From a bacterium (GTDB taxonomy: Bacteria; Armatimonadota; Fimbriimonadia; Fimbriimonadales; Fimbriimonadaceae): 64,000 bases of DNA. Numbering within the stretch: the first letter of the stretch is position 1; each line of letters opens with the position of its first letter. Shown piece by piece: positions 34,320 to 43,682 of the stretch. A program made the translations under genes and the position numbers. The stretch is taken from positions 1,674,001 through 1,738,000 of the forward strand of contig JAIXUN010000002.1 in assembly GCA_027483535.1 (NCBI GenBank). The letters are read 5' to 3'. Below the pieces are notes generated by a model. That model did no database searches and was not told where the DNA came from. It saw nothing but the letters and a program-made list of their open reading frames with translations.

Positions 34320-36026
34320 CTAGGCGTAGATCACCCTCAAAACTTCTTCCACCGACGTCGTGCCCATCAGGATTTTGGACACGGCATCCATTTGCAACGT
34401 GCGCATGCCGTTCTTGATCGCTAGCTGCTGGATGGTGTGGCCGGCTTCGCGTCGCAAGATCGCATCTTTGATCTCTTCATTCACGTCCATCAGTTCGTGG
34501 ATGCCGGTTCGCCCCTTGTAGCCGGTTCCTTTGCACTTATCGCAACCCGTACCCTTGAACAGGGTGATATCTCCGTTTTCATCGCCGACCTCGTCGGGAA
34601 CCGGGAACCCATAGCGCAGTAACGTTTCTTTAGGGGCGGTGTAACTCTCTTTACAGTTGGGACAAACCACTCGGACCAGTCGCTGAGCCAAGATTCCGAT
34701 CAGCGACGAGGCGATCAGGAATGGCTCCACTTCCATGTCCATCAAACGAGTAGGCGCACTGGAGGCGTCGTTCGTGTGAAGTGTGGACAGAACCAAGTGA
34801 CCGGTAAGCGCGGCTTCCATGGCGATCGTTGCCGTTTCGTTGTCGCGCATTTCACCGACCATGATCACATCCGGGTCTTGCCGCAACATCGCCCGTAGAC
34901 CGGCCGCAAAAGTCATTCCCGCACGAACATTGACACCGCACTGGTTGATCCCAGAGAGCTCGTACTCGACCGGGTCCTCGATGGTGATGATGTTGTTGTC
35001 GCCCGTGTTGATCTTGTTGAGAATCGAATACAGAGTTGTGGACTTACCCGAACCCGTGGGACCCGTGACAAGGATGATTCCGTAGCTCTTGGAGCACATG
35101 TCCTCCAAGAGTTCCAGGTTGTATTCAAGGAAGCCCAACTTGCTGAGCCCGACGTTGATTCCACCTTTGTCCAGAACCCGCATAACGATCTTTTCGCCAT
35201 GCACCATGGGCAGCGTGGAAACGCGGAAGTCGAACTCCTTTCCACTGATCGACATCGAAATACGGTTGTCCTGCGGGACACGCTTCTCTGCGATGTCCAT
35301 GTTCGCAATGATCTTAAATCGACTCGTGAGGGGTGCCAGAACCTTCTTTGGAAGGTGCATGCCCTCAAGCAGAACGCCGTCGATTCGATACCGGACACGC
35401 ACGCCGTCTTTCAATGGCTCAATGTGAATGTCCGAGGCCTTGTCCATGACGGCCTGGGTGATCACGAGGTTCGCCAGACGGATGATAGGCGCGTCGTCGG
35501 TGGAATCGTCTGTTTCCTCTTCTTCCTTTTTGACCTCAATGGAGAGTCCGCCATCGAACTGCTCCATCATGCCCGCGACCATGTCCTTAACCTCGTTCTC
35601 TTGTCGATAGAACGTGGTGATCGCGGTCGATAGGTCGTCTTCTATCGCAATGAGCGGTTCAATCTCAAGGCCCGTGGTTAGGCGAATCTCATCGATGACA
35701 AAAATGTCGAGAGGGTTCGCCATCGCAACGATGAGGCGATTTTGGTGTCTCTCTAGGGGAAGCGACTTGAAGCGCTTTGCAAGCTGGGGGCTCAGAAGAC
35801 CAATGGCTTCCGGCTGGGGAACGATCTCGTTGACGTCGATGAAGCTGACGCCCCAAACCTTGCCGAGCGACTTCACTCGATCTTTTTCCGAGATGAAGCC
35901 GAGTGCAACGAGGATTTTGGCGATGGATTCGTTCCCGCCAAGCTCTCGCTGCTTCTCCTCAGCAAGTTGGAGTTGGGCAGGCGTAATGAGACCTTCTTGT
36001 AGAAAGTGCTCCCCCGTTAACATCAT
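34320..36026 (-). CDS. pilB: Type IV pilus extension ATPase PilB (GspE-like)
   Basis: 568 residues, usual length. The N-terminal MshEN domain has the LITPAQLQLAEEK and LVALGFISEKDRVKSL repeats, which in this family can bind c-di-GMP. The motor has Walker A GPTGSGKSTTLYSIL, Asp box, Walker B PDVIMVGEMRDNETATIAME and a tetracysteine zinc site (CPNCK and CDKCKGTGYKGR). It extends the pilus at the inner membrane. It is the first gene of the pilB-HDOD-pilT unit and can pair with the nearby GGDEF enzyme functionally. Two ATG codons are adjacent at the start. Confidence 0.95.
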   Translation of the reverse strand: MMLTGEHFLQEGLITPAQLQLAEEKQRELGGNESIAKILVALGFISEKDRVKSLGKVWGVSFIDVNEIVPQPEAIGLLSPQLAKRFKSLPLERHQNRLIVAMANPLDIFVIDEIRLTTGLEIEPLIAIEDDLSTAITTFYRQENEVKDMVAGMMEQFDGGLSIEVKKEEEETDDSTDDAPIIRLANLVITQAVMDKASDIHIEPLKDGVRVRYRIDGVLLEGMHLPKKVLAPLTSRFKIIANMDIAEKRVPQDNRISMSISGKEFDFRVSTLPMVHGEKIVMRVLDKGGINVGLSKLGFLEYNLELLEDMCSKSYGIILVTGPTGSGKSTTLYSILNKINTGDNNIITIEDPVEYELSGINQCGVNVRAGMTFAAGLRAMLRQDPDVIMVGEMRDNETATIAMEAALTGHLVLSTLHTNDASSAPTRLMDMEVEPFLIASSLIGILAQRLVRVVCPNCKESYTAPKETLLRYGFPVPDEVGDENGDITLFKGTGCDKCKGTGYKGRTGIHELMDVNEEIKDAILRREAGHTIQQLAIKNGMRTLQMDAVSKILMGTTSVEEVLRVIYA

Positions 36027-36159
36027 TGCCCGAAACTCCCCCGTTGCGGCAAAACTCTAAATCCGAAAATCGGTTTCAGAATCCGCCGCACTTCCCTGTT
36101 TCCACAGCAAGAAGAGTTACGGGCAGGCAATTATCACAGTCTCTGGCGGAGGGTCGGAA

Positions 36160-36188
36160 TTGCGGGAAGGGTACGTGTGAGGTATATT
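36160..36188 (+). promoter_or_regulatory. Promoter of tRNA-Leu
   Basis: TTGCGG (36160-36165), a 17-bp spacer and TATATT (36183-36188) form a good sigma-70-type promoter. Transcription would begin about 8 nt before the mature tRNA 5' end at 36203. Confidence 0.65.
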
Positions 36189-36202
36189 TCTTGTGCCATC
36201 GT

Positions 36203-36289
36203 GCCCAGGTGGCGGAATTGGTAGACGCGCTAGTTTCAGGTACTAGTTCTCGCAAGGGAGTGAAGGTTCGAGTCCTTTCCTGGGCACCA
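36203..36289 (+). tRNA. tRNA-Leu (anticodon CAG)
   Basis: Full cloverleaf of 84 nt plus an encoded CCA. The acceptor GCCCAGG pairs with CCTGGGC, the anticodon loop TTCAGGT sits on a CTAGT/ACTAG stem, the long variable arm (TCTCGCAAGGGAG region) marks a class II tRNA, and the T-arm has GGTTCGAGTCC. The anticodon CAG reads CUG. A promoter is just upstream. It stands alone, not in a tRNA cluster. Confidence 0.97.
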
Positions 36290-36367
36290 AGTTCTTTCGG
36301 CATCGGATGTTAGCGTCCGGAGTCTAGTGGAACTTCTTCCAACCAATCGTGGCACTCCGGTCACGAG

Positions 36368-36453
36368 TTGTTTTATCCCCACCGGACATCTCCAATATTC
36401 GAATACATCAGCGGGGTTCTGGTTCAAAAACCCCTGTTGAACTTGTTTTATCC
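36368..36453 (+). repeat. 11-bp direct repeat in the leader of the GGDEF gene
   Basis: TTGTTTTATCC occurs at 36368-36378 and exactly again at 36443-36453, each followed by a similar CC-GGA or CCGATAT stretch. A GGGGTT/AACCCC hairpin (36413-36418 with 36429-36434) lies between them. The role is unknown; binding sites for a regulator of the diguanylate cyclase are possible. Confidence 0.4.
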
Positions 36454-36469
36454 TCCGATATATCAGTGT

Positions 36470-37864
36470 ATGCGGAGTCCCAATCACGCCCAAGAGCAGG
36501 ATCGACTCGCATTTTTACGGAGGCTCCAGATTCTGGATTCGCTTCGTGAAGAGATTTACGATGACTTCACGCTGCTCGCAAGCACGATCTGCCGAACTCC
36601 GATCGCGGCTCTGTCTCTGGTAGACGAAAATCGGCAGTGGTTCAAATCCAGCGTGGGACTCACCGTTACCGAAACGTCCCGAGAGGTGAGCTTCTGCAGT
36701 TATGCAATCCTCTCCGAGGAACCCCTTATCGTTCCAGACGCAGAACGCGACGCTCGGTTTGCGGACAACGACCTTGTGACAGGCGATTTTCGGCTCCGAT
36801 TTTACGCCGGGGTGCCGATCACGGTTGAAGGGCTTCCTCTAGGATCCCTCTGCGTGATGGATCGTGAGCCGAGGGAGATTTCGGAAGGACAAATCTCCGC
36901 TCTGGCGGCTCTTGCCAGACAGCTTTCACACACCTTTGAGGCGCGCCTTGCCAAGATTCGAGAACAGGAATACCGAGACCTCCTAGAAGAGGCAGAGCGT
37001 GCCTTTGAGCAAGTGAGACGGCGTTACGAGGGCCTCTTTAAGGTCGGAACCGTTGCGCAAATTTGTACCGACCCTACTGGGATCATCCGAGAAGTCAACG
37101 AAATGGCGGAGTCGCTCTTTGACATTCGAGACTTCCATGTGATCGGCACCCCCATCACAAATCTTTTTCCGGATAAAGCTCACGACAGGCTGGGCCTCGT
37201 TACTGGACCGGGGATGGATTCACTGACCGAGGAAATTCTCCCTGGGTCCAGAGAGCACGATTCTTCAGACCTTTGGCACGCCTCAAAAGCTTTGAGGAAC
37301 TCCACCGGAGAGTTAACGGGCGTGTTGCATTCATTCAGGAAGGAATCACGAAATGTGAACTCCGGCACATTGGACCTCACGCTCCTGCGCCTCGCCATGA
37401 CCGACGAGTTGACCGGGATCGCCAATCGTAGAGGATTTATCGCCGAACTCGAGCGAGAGTTTCGATCGATCGGCCGTGATGAGTTGAGCATTTTGCTCAT
37501 CGATATCGACCACTTCAAGGAGATCAACGATACGTATGGTCACCTCCACGGAGACCAGGTGCTCGCCACCCTCGCCGGAATTCTTTCTCAGACTTCGCGG
37601 GCTGGGGATGTCCCCGCTAGATTCGGCGGCGAAGAGTTTGTTGTGATTCTTCCCCGCACTAGTTCTTCCGAGGCTAAGCTGATTGCGGAAAGGATGAGAC
37701 AGGCGGTTGCCGATTATCGTTGGGCGAAGTGTCCAGTGACGGTGAGCATTGGGACCGCAACTACCTCCCCATCGATGAGCACGCCCAATGCTCTTCTCTC
37801 GCTTGCGGACGTACGCCTTTACGAGGCAAAGCGAATGGGTCGAAACCGTACCGTCGCCGCCTAG
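36470..37864 (+). CDS. Diguanylate cyclase with GAF and PAS domains
   Basis: 464 residues from the ATG at 36470. A GAF domain (about 10-170; TPIAALSLVDENRQWFKS, FYAGVPI and LCVMDREPR) is followed by a PAS-like domain (about 205-295), then a GGDEF domain with the active site GGEEF (about residue 385) and the allosteric I-site RAGD five residues before it. It makes cyclic di-GMP and is probably feedback-inhibited. No transmembrane helix is present, so it senses a cytoplasmic signal. An extension to 36368 runs through the leader repeats and is not supported. Confidence 0.92.
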   Translation: MRSPNHAQEQDRLAFLRRLQILDSLREEIYDDFTLLASTICRTPIAALSLVDENRQWFKSSVGLTVTETSREVSFCSYAILSEEPLIVPDAERDARFADNDLVTGDFRLRFYAGVPITVEGLPLGSLCVMDREPREISEGQISALAALARQLSHTFEARLAKIREQEYRDLLEEAERAFEQVRRRYEGLFKVGTVAQICTDPTGIIREVNEMAESLFDIRDFHVIGTPITNLFPDKAHDRLGLVTGPGMDSLTEEILPGSREHDSSDLWHASKALRNSTGELTGVLHSFRKESRNVNSGTLDLTLLRLAMTDELTGIANRRGFIAELEREFRSIGRDELSILLIDIDHFKEINDTYGHLHGDQVLATLAGILSQTSRAGDVPARFGGEEFVVILPRTSSSEAKLIAERMRQAVADYRWAKCPVTVSIGTATTSPSMSTPNALLSLADVRLYEAKRMGRNRTVAA

Positions 37865-37881
37865 GGTCGTTCCTGCTCCGG

Positions 37882-37887
37882 TAAAGT
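37882..37887 (+). promoter_or_regulatory. Candidate -10 element (TAAAGT) of the GH127 gene
   Basis: TAAAGT ends 6 nt before the GTG start codon, with no Shine-Dalgarno. This fits the leaderless pattern seen elsewhere in the window and supports the GTG start. No -35 box is evident. Confidence 0.4.
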
Positions 37888-37893
37888 TTTGCT

Positions 37894-39765
37894 GTGACCA
37901 AGACCATCAAGTTTCAGCACGGCGATTCTATGTGGAAGACCTATCTCCACAACCTCGCCACAAAGGGCCTGCCATCTCAATTCAACGAGATGGAGACGAG
38001 CGGCAGGCTGCAAAACTTCCGGAATGTCAAAAATGGCGTTTTCAACACCTTCGATGGTTTTCGGTTCAATGACTCCGATGTTTACAAATGGCTAGAGGCC
38101 GCCGCGTACGTCTTGGAGTCGCAAAGCCATCCTGACCTCCAGAAGATGGTCGACGAATGTGTCAGCGTGATCGAGTCGGCCCAAGACACTGACGGCTACG
38201 TCAACACGTTCTTTCAACTCAATCCAAAATCGAAGCGATTCTCGAACCTTGCCGTTGATCACGAGATGTACTGTGCGGGGCACCTCATCGAGGCGGGTGT
38301 TGCCTGGTTTGAGCGACATGGCGAGCGTCGACTGCTCAACATCGGTATCAAGTTCGCCGACCTTTTGGTTACGAAGTTCGGCAAGGCCGAACCGGCACGG
38401 TTTTGCGGTCACCCTGAAATTGAATTTGCTTTGTTACGACTCTGGAAAGTGACGGGAAATCAAACCTATTTCGATCTTGCCAAGCGGATGATCGATCATC
38501 GTGGAGAGCGACCGTCCACTTTTGAACAGGAGCTCACCGATCCTGAAACGGGAGCGATCTTCCCCGCCGCCAAGGCTCTCCACTACAAGGACGGCAAGTA
38601 CGATGGCGCCTACGCGCAAGACCATGCTCCCATCCATGAGCACCGGACGATCGAAGGACACTCCGTTCGAGCGGCTTACCTGTATGCCGCGGTTGCTTGG
38701 ATCAACTCGGTGGAATCCAACGAGGCCCAGATTGAGGCATTGGAAGCTGTTTGGTCCAATCTAACGCTCAAGCGCATGTACGTGACGGGTGGCATAGGAT
38801 CCAGTGGCACGAACGAGGGCTTTACCCACGATTACGACCTTCCGAATCTAAACGCTTACGCGGAGACCTGTGCAGGAATTGCTCTTGCTATGTGGGGATC
38901 GCAGATGTTTGCCCTCACCAAGGATTCCGCCTACATGGACATTGTCGAGCGCACCCTTTTCAACGGCGTGCTCAGCGGAATCTCCTGGGATACAACGAAG
39001 TACTTCTATGAGAATCCCCTGGAAAGCCGAGCCAACACGGAGCGCAAAACCTTCTTCCCGTGCGCTTGCTGTCCGGCCAACGTTGCTCGCACCATCGGCC
39101 TCATCGACCGATACGCGCTCTCCGTTGATGGGGACCGGGTTTACATTCACTTCCCAATCAGCGGCGAATGGACGCTGAAGCTTCCCACCGGAGAAGCGGT
39201 GCTCTCGATTGCGACTTCTTATCCCCAGAAAGGTGGCTCGACGATCACCATCAAGAAGGCACCGAAGGCGTTTGAGCTAGCAATTCGGATCCCGGATTGG
39301 GCAGAAGAAGTGACGACCGATCTCAAGGGGTCGGAAGACGGAGCCGAATACGACCAAGGTTACGCGGTCTTCAGTCGATCCTGGAGAAGCGGAGACACGG
39401 TGGAACTTGATTTTCACATGGAGCCGAAATGGGTGGAAAGCCATCCCGCAATTCTCGACAACTCCGGTCGGTTAGCCCTTTCGTACGGTCCAACCGTCTA
39501 CGCCGCCGAAGAATTGGAACTTGCCAAAGCTCCCCAACTGGCCCAGCTCCTCGATATCGAGCAACTGGAGCAAACCGGAACGGCTCTCGATGGTTCCCCC
39601 CTATTCCGCATACCCGTTATTCGTGAAACTCTCGACTTTCCGGACGAGCCTTACGCAGAGTTGGAAACGACAGAACGCGAAGAAGCAACGCTCACGCTTA
39701 AGCCTTATCGACTCTGGGCGAACAGCGGTCCATCATATATGCAGGTCTGGTTGCGACATTCGTAG
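37894..39765 (+). CDS. Glycoside hydrolase family 127, beta-L-arabinofuranosidase
   Basis: 623 residues from a GTG start. The GH127 active site is complete: acid/base Glu308 (TNEGF), zinc ligands Glu324 and Cys326 (AETCAGIALAMW), then Cys390-x-Cys392-Cys393 (FFPCACCPANVAR), with Cys392 the expected nucleophile by comparison with HypBA1. The (alpha/alpha)6 barrel is followed by C-terminal beta domains. It should release beta-linked L-arabinofuranose from plant-type glycans. There is no signal peptide, so it acts in the cytoplasm on imported oligosaccharides. No neighbouring sugar gene is seen. Confidence 0.93.
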   Translation: MTKTIKFQHGDSMWKTYLHNLATKGLPSQFNEMETSGRLQNFRNVKNGVFNTFDGFRFNDSDVYKWLEAAAYVLESQSHPDLQKMVDECVSVIESAQDTDGYVNTFFQLNPKSKRFSNLAVDHEMYCAGHLIEAGVAWFERHGERRLLNIGIKFADLLVTKFGKAEPARFCGHPEIEFALLRLWKVTGNQTYFDLAKRMIDHRGERPSTFEQELTDPETGAIFPAAKALHYKDGKYDGAYAQDHAPIHEHRTIEGHSVRAAYLYAAVAWINSVESNEAQIEALEAVWSNLTLKRMYVTGGIGSSGTNEGFTHDYDLPNLNAYAETCAGIALAMWGSQMFALTKDSAYMDIVERTLFNGVLSGISWDTTKYFYENPLESRANTERKTFFPCACCPANVARTIGLIDRYALSVDGDRVYIHFPISGEWTLKLPTGEAVLSIATSYPQKGGSTITIKKAPKAFELAIRIPDWAEEVTTDLKGSEDGAEYDQGYAVFSRSWRSGDTVELDFHMEPKWVESHPAILDNSGRLALSYGPTVYAAEELELAKAPQLAQLLDIEQLEQTGTALDGSPLFRIPVIRETLDFPDEPYAELETTEREEATLTLKPYRLWANSGPSYMQVWLRHS

Positions 39766-39775
39766 ATTGCGAGAG

Positions 39776-39781
39776 TAGGAT
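39776..39781 (+). promoter_or_regulatory. Candidate -10 element (TAGGAT) of the NifU-like gene
   Basis: TAGGAT ends 6 nt before the ATG. TTGCGA at 39751-39756 (19-nt spacer) is a possible -35 inside the end of the preceding gene. A leaderless transcript is implied. Confidence 0.4.
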
Positions 39782-39787
39782 AGAAAT

Positions 39788-40072
39788 ATGAGCCTGATTC
39801 GGAGACTTCTTGGTCAATCCAATGCCGTTGAAATCGAGAACCAGGCTCTTTTTGACAGCGTCCAGTCCGAAATGGCTTCCGTCGAGAAGTATGCAAACTC
39901 TCACGGCGGAAGCATCGAACTTGTAAATGTCTCACTCAGTGGAGAGGTTCAACTCCGACTCAAGGGAGCATGTCGCTCCTGCCCAATGTCTAGCCTAACC
40001 ATCCGGAATGGGGTGGAGGAAGTCTTAAGGGCAAAGATTCCGGGCGTTCAGACGGTTGTCACCGTCGACTAA
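39788..40072 (+). CDS. NifU C-terminal-like Fe-S scaffold protein
   Basis: 94 residues consisting of a single NifU C-terminal domain with the cluster-binding Cys62-x2-Cys65 (LKGACRSCPMSSLTIRNGVE). Two such proteins bind a 4Fe-4S cluster between them and pass it to targets; NuoB and NuoI in this window are possible clients, though this is only an inference. The N-terminal 25 residues (MSLIRRLLGQSNAVEIENQ) are extra. Its stop overlaps that of the minus-strand secreted protein by 4 bp. Confidence 0.9.
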   Translation: MSLIRRLLGQSNAVEIENQALFDSVQSEMASVEKYANSHGGSIELVNVSLSGEVQLRLKGACRSCPMSSLTIRNGVEEVLRAKIPGVQTVVTVD

Positions 40073-40638
40073 CCCGACTTCATCGTCTGCGGAGAAAACT
40101 CTCGGCTAGGACGATGGAGGAAGTCAGCCAGGCGAGACAAGGCCATCCCCAGTGCGTCGCCGAGGATCCCAATCGAAACCACTTCTTGTTTGTCTGTCAC
40201 CAGAGGACCGTAGGGAGCGAGAATTCCCTTTTTCACCAAGTCGATCACGACCGGACGGTTCTTGACGGCAACAACGCGAGACTCCTCGAACTTTATGGGC
40301 CGAGCTTTTCGCGTGAAATAGGGGCGATACGCCTTTTCCAAAGACGCAAACTGCTCGATGACCTCGTCTCGAGTCAATTGAGCCTTATCGTTCGCCACTG
40401 TGCACTTCCAGATGGGTTTCGCGAGCTTCGCAGATGCTTGCAAAGCGGAATCAGCCTTCAGGAAGATTTTGAGCGCTTGCGACCGGGTGACGATTTGGGC
40501 ATCTAGTTTCTTTTCCGCATCAAGCTGCTTCTGACGGGCCTCAAGACGCTTCTTGTAATCCGGCTTTCGCTCTTCGGTCCCTTGAGCCCAGACGCTCGCC
40601 GATACTACGAGGAGAAGCAAGGGAAGAACGGCTTTCAT
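40069..40638 (-). CDS. Secreted protein of unknown function, coupled to mreB
   Basis: 189 residues. A clear signal peptide ([20 protein letters not shown]) precedes a charged helical segment ([19 protein letters not shown]) and a mixed domain ending near [15 protein letters not shown] short stretch ([26 protein letters not shown]) is weakly reminiscent of S-layer-homology-type helices, but I would not assign the domain. The start ATGA overlaps the mreB stop, so it is translationally coupled to mreB, which suggests a periplasmic or cell-surface role linked to cell shape. Function unknown. Confidence 0.72.
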   Translation of the reverse strand: MKAVLPLLLLVVSASVWAQGTEERKPDYKKRLEARQKQLDAEKKLDAQIVTRSQALKIFLKADSALQASAKLAKPIWKCTVANDKAQLTRDEVIEQFASLEKAYRPYFTRKARPIKFEESRVVAVKNRPVVIDLVKKGILAPYGPLVTDKQEVVSIGILGDALGMALSRLADFLHRPSREFSPQTMKSG

Positions 40639-41654
40639 ATGTTGCTCACCGCGCCGCTCTTGTAGATCGCGTCTAAGTCTTCGAGCGCCTTACCCGTTCC
40701 AATCGCCACACAGTCAAGCGCGTTGTCCGCTACGCGGACAGGAATATCCGTTACCGACTGAAGCAAACGGTCAAGTCCTTTGAGAAGGGCGCCGCCACCC
40801 GTGAGGGTGATTCCGCGCTCGATGACATCGCTGGCAAGTTCCGGTGGCGTCTCTTCAAGAACGTGACAAACTCGCTCGGCAATCGCACGGACCGGCTCGT
40901 TCAGAGCTTCGCGAATTTCAGTGCTCGAGATCTCGATGGTTTTGGGCAGTCCGTAGATAAGATCCCGACCACGAACTTCCATGGTGAGCTCTTGCTGCAA
41001 GGGAAACGCCGAGCCGAGTCGAATCTTGATATCCTCCGCAGTTGGCTCGCCGATCATGAGCGAGTAGGCATTCCGGATGTGCTTGATGATCGCCTCATCC
41101 ATCTTATTGCCGCCAACTCGAATGCTACGGGCAAGAACAATTCCACCTAAAGAGATCACCGCAATATCGGTGGTGCCACCACCGATGTCGACGACCATGT
41201 TCCCACCCGGGGTGTTGATTGGGAGACCGGCTCCGATGGCTGCCGCCATGGGTTCTTCGATCGTCTCCGCTTTACCGGCACCGGCTTCCAATGCCGCCTG
41301 CACCACCGCCCGACGCTCGACGTTCGTCACTCCTGACGGTACGCAGATGAGAACGTGCGGTTTGATCGAAAATGGGAGCCGCGTACCGCAGGTTTTGCGG
41401 ATGATGAACTCCAACATTTTCAGCGTCGTGGAATAGTCGGCTATAACTCCGTCTTTGAGCGGCCGGATCGCTTGAATGTTTCCCGGGGTGCGACCGAGCA
41501 TTTCTCGGGCTTCGTTTCCGACCGCGAGAACCACCCCGTTGGAGGTGTTAATTGCAACTACCGTCGGCTCGGAGAGCACGATTCCTTTACCTCGTCTGTA
41601 GACGAGCAAATTGGCAGTGCCAAGGTCGACGCCGATCCGCGGAATTAGGTTCAA
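40635..41654 (-). CDS. mreB: Rod-shape-determining protein MreB
   Basis: 339 residues from a TTG start, actin fold. Nucleotide-binding blocks are [36 protein letters not shown] and [16 protein letters not shown]. MreB forms filaments under the inner membrane that guide lateral wall synthesis, in keeping with murA next door. The usual mreC, mreD, mrdA and rodA genes are not adjacent; instead a secreted protein overlaps its 3' end. murA lies 8 bp upstream, so murA-mreB-secreted protein is one minus run. Confidence 0.96.
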   Translation of the reverse strand: MNLIPRIGVDLGTANLLVYRRGKGIVLSEPTVVAINTSNGVVLAVGNEAREMLGRTPGNIQAIRPLKDGVIADYSTTLKMLEFIIRKTCGTRLPFSIKPHVLICVPSGVTNVERRAVVQAALEAGAGKAETIEEPMAAAIGAGLPINTPGGNMVVDIGGGTTDIAVISLGGIVLARSIRVGGNKMDEAIIKHIRNAYSLMIGEPTAEDIKIRLGSAFPLQQELTMEVRGRDLIYGLPKTIEISSTEIREALNEPVRAIAERVCHVLEETPPELASDVIERGITLTGGGALLKGLDRLLQSVTDIPVRVADNALDCVAIGTGKALEDLDAIYKSGAVSNI

Positions 41655-41662
41655 GGGAACTT

Positions 41663-42934
41663 TTAGCGTACCTTACGAGGCTCGACAGCAACGCGCTTAA
41701 CTTTTCCGCCGAGGGCGCTCAAAGAGTGTTCGATCGCTTCGTATCCTCGGTCGATATAGTGGACGTTCTCGACCGTCGTTACCCCGTCGGCGGCAAGCCC
41801 AGCGAGACAAAGTGCGGCGCCCGCTCTGAGGTCGGAAGCGACCACGTTTGAACCGTGAAGACGTTTCACCCCTTGGATGATCGAGGTGCGACCTTCGGAC
41901 TGGATGTTGGCTCCCATTCGAACCAGTTCCGGAATATGCCCAGACCGACTTTCGTAAATCGTCTCTTCGATAACACTCGTCCCGTTGGCTAGGGTGAGCA
42001 TCGCCGCCATCGGCTGCTGAATGTCGGTTGGAAATCCGGGGTGCGGCATCGTTCGGATGCGGATCGCTTCGAGCCGATTGTCCACCTTTACACGAACAGT
42101 TTCGCTTGTCTCTTCAACGAGCGCTCCCGCCTCTCGGAGTTTGTTGACGACCGCCGTTTGATCTTCCGGCATGATCCCCAAGACCGTGACATCGCCGTGG
42201 GTAATCGCTCCCGCCAAAAGAAAAGTTCCAACTTGAATTCGGTCTGCGGGCACCCTAAAGGAGGTACCGCGGAGGTTTGCGCCGCCAAAAATCGTAATCG
42301 TGGCCGTGCCCGCTCCCTCGATTTTCGCCCCCATCGCTCTCAGGAAGTCAGCAAGGGCAACCACTTCTGGCTCCATGGCCGCGTTCTGAATCGTGGTGAC
42401 GCCTTCTGCAAGAACCGCAGTGGACATGAGGTGTTGCGTAGCACCTGCGCTGGGAAAGTCGAGATAAATGTCGGCGCCCTTAATCTTGGTGGCTCGTGCG
42501 AAGTACCGTCCGCCAGAAAGCTCGACTTCGGCTCCCATCAGTTGCAGTCCACGAACGTGATAATCCACCGGACGGGCTCCAATCTTACAACCGCCCGGAG
42601 CAGGAAGTTCCACTTCACCGAGTCGCGCCAAAAGTGGGCCGAGCATGTAGAAACTCGTGCGAATCGCGCGAACGGACTCTTCAGATGGGTAGCCCATTTT
42701 GAGCCCAGAACAATCCACCGTGAGGTTGTTGCCGTCCCATTCGACCTTCGCACCGAACTCCTCAAGAAGGTGGGCCTTCATGTGCGTGTCGGAAATGCGG
42801 GGAACGTTTCGCAACGTTACGGGCTCTTCGCAAAGAGCAACCGCCGACAAGAGAGCGAGAGCAATGTTCTTGCTCCCGGAAACTTCGATTTCACCCCGAA
42901 GTCGGAATCCACCTTCGATTTGTAGGACGTTCAT
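41663..42934 (-). CDS. murA: UDP-N-acetylglucosamine 1-carboxyvinyltransferase
   Basis: 423 residues from the ATG at 42934. EPSP-synthase-like fold in two repeats; catalytic Cys116 in [14 protein letters not shown] (equivalent to E. coli Cys115, the fosfomycin target), and [16 protein letters not shown] at the N-terminus. It commits UDP-GlcNAc to peptidoglycan by adding enolpyruvate. A reading frame extended to 42964 is not supported. An upstream TATTAT box (on the minus strand, around 42978) may be its -10. It leads the murA-mreB run. Confidence 0.96.
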   Translation of the reverse strand: MNVLQIEGGFRLRGEIEVSGSKNIALALLSAVALCEEPVTLRNVPRISDTHMKAHLLEEFGAKVEWDGNNLTVDCSGLKMGYPSEESVRAIRTSFYMLGPLLARLGEVELPAPGGCKIGARPVDYHVRGLQLMGAEVELSGGRYFARATKIKGADIYLDFPSAGATQHLMSTAVLAEGVTTIQNAAMEPEVVALADFLRAMGAKIEGAGTATITIFGGANLRGTSFRVPADRIQVGTFLLAGAITHGDVTVLGIMPEDQTAVVNKLREAGALVEETSETVRVKVDNRLEAIRIRTMPHPGFPTDIQQPMAAMLTLANGTSVIEETIYESRSGHIPELVRMGANIQSEGRTSIIQGVKRLHGSNVVASDLRAGAALCLAGLAADGVTTVENVHYIDRGYEAIEHSLSALGGKVKRVAVEPRKVR

Positions 42935-43078
42935 AGCAACTGCTTCCCTCCATGGAAGCGACAAAGTTCAATGTCGCAATAATACCGCCCGAAGCACGTC
43001 GTGAACCGTACAGGGAATCCGTTCCCTGAGCCCAGCTTCGCACTGCGGTATCGCCATTATATGACGATTTGTAAACAG

Positions 43079-43109
43079 AAAAGGGAGCTTCCTTTTCAAA
43101 CTCCCTTTT
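43079..43109 (-). terminator. Terminator after the HNH gene
   Basis: AAAAGGGAG (43079-43087) pairs with CTCCCTTTT (43101-43109). On the minus strand, the direction of the HNH gene, the stem ends in a T-run. It separates the HNH gene from murA. Confidence 0.8.
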
Positions 43110-43136
43110 CCGTTTCGCTGTTGCCAGTCTCAGAGA

Positions 43137-43682
43137 CTAGGCAACGTGGTCCACATAGTTGCTCAGTTCTGGGAAAAACGGCAAGAAGTCTCGCCACTCT
43201 TCCCTACCCTGAGCCCGCAGATATTGGGGCAACGACAGGTAAGGAATGAAGCTCGGTCGCTTCGGCTTCCTAGCCAACTTCATATTGGCCTGCTGAGGGG
43301 TCTTGTCCGCCTTCTTGAGGTTGCACTTCCGGCAGCACGCGACAAGGTTGTCCCAAGTATGAGGACCACCCGCCCATCGAGGAATGACGTGATCGATTGT
43401 CATATCCTTTCCTCGAACTCCGCAGTACTGACACGTGAAATTATCGCGTGCCAAAACGGCGTGCCTTGAAAGCCGAAGTTGTGGAAGGGGGCGCTTGACC
43501 TGATACCGCATCCTGACAACCGCGGGAGAACTCAATTCTCCTTTGACAGTTCGGACTGAGACCGAGTGCTCAACAATAACATCTGCCTTGCCGCGCATGA
43601 GCAGCGAGATTGCGCGTCGAACGTGACAGACGTTCAACGGCTCGTAGTTGCTGTTTAGGACCAATACATCGTGTAGTGCCAT
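43137..43682 (-). CDS. HNH endonuclease family protein
   Basis: 181 residues from the ATG at 43682, which has AAGGAG about 10 nt upstream; an in-frame ATG 24 bp earlier is possible. The N-terminal domain reads VLVLNSNYEPLNVCHVRRAI, shared by a widespread family of single-copy chromosomal HNH proteins. The zinc HNH domain is complete: CQYCG, MTIDHVIPRWAGG, DNLVACCRKCNLKKADKTP. These genes are common in free-living bacteria outside mobile elements and their substrate is unknown. It is flanked by terminator-like structures, so it is monocistronic. Confidence 0.88.
   Translation of the reverse strand: MALHDVLVLNSNYEPLNVCHVRRAISLLMRGKADVIVEHSVSVRTVKGELSSPAVVRMRYQVKRPLPQLRLSRHAVLARDNFTCQYCGVRGKDMTIDHVIPRWAGGPHTWDNLVACCRKCNLKKADKTPQQANMKLARKPKRPSFIPYLSLPQYLRAQGREEWRDFLPFFPELSNYVDHVA

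Noticed and set aside
36290-36469. A cyclic di-GMP riboswitch before the GGDEF gene
   Set aside because: No GEMM-type core (conserved tetraloop and receptor) is visible; only a short GGGGTT/AACCCC hairpin and a direct repeat.
42041-42925. A 294-codon plus-strand frame opposite murA
   Set aside because: The murA product is unmistakable on the minus strand; the opposing frame is low in any known motif and rich in Arg/Ser.
43137-43682. HNH protein as part of a group I/II intron, homing element or phage
   Set aside because: There is no intron core, integrase, phage gene or target duplication nearby, and this HNH family is typically a stable chromosomal gene.
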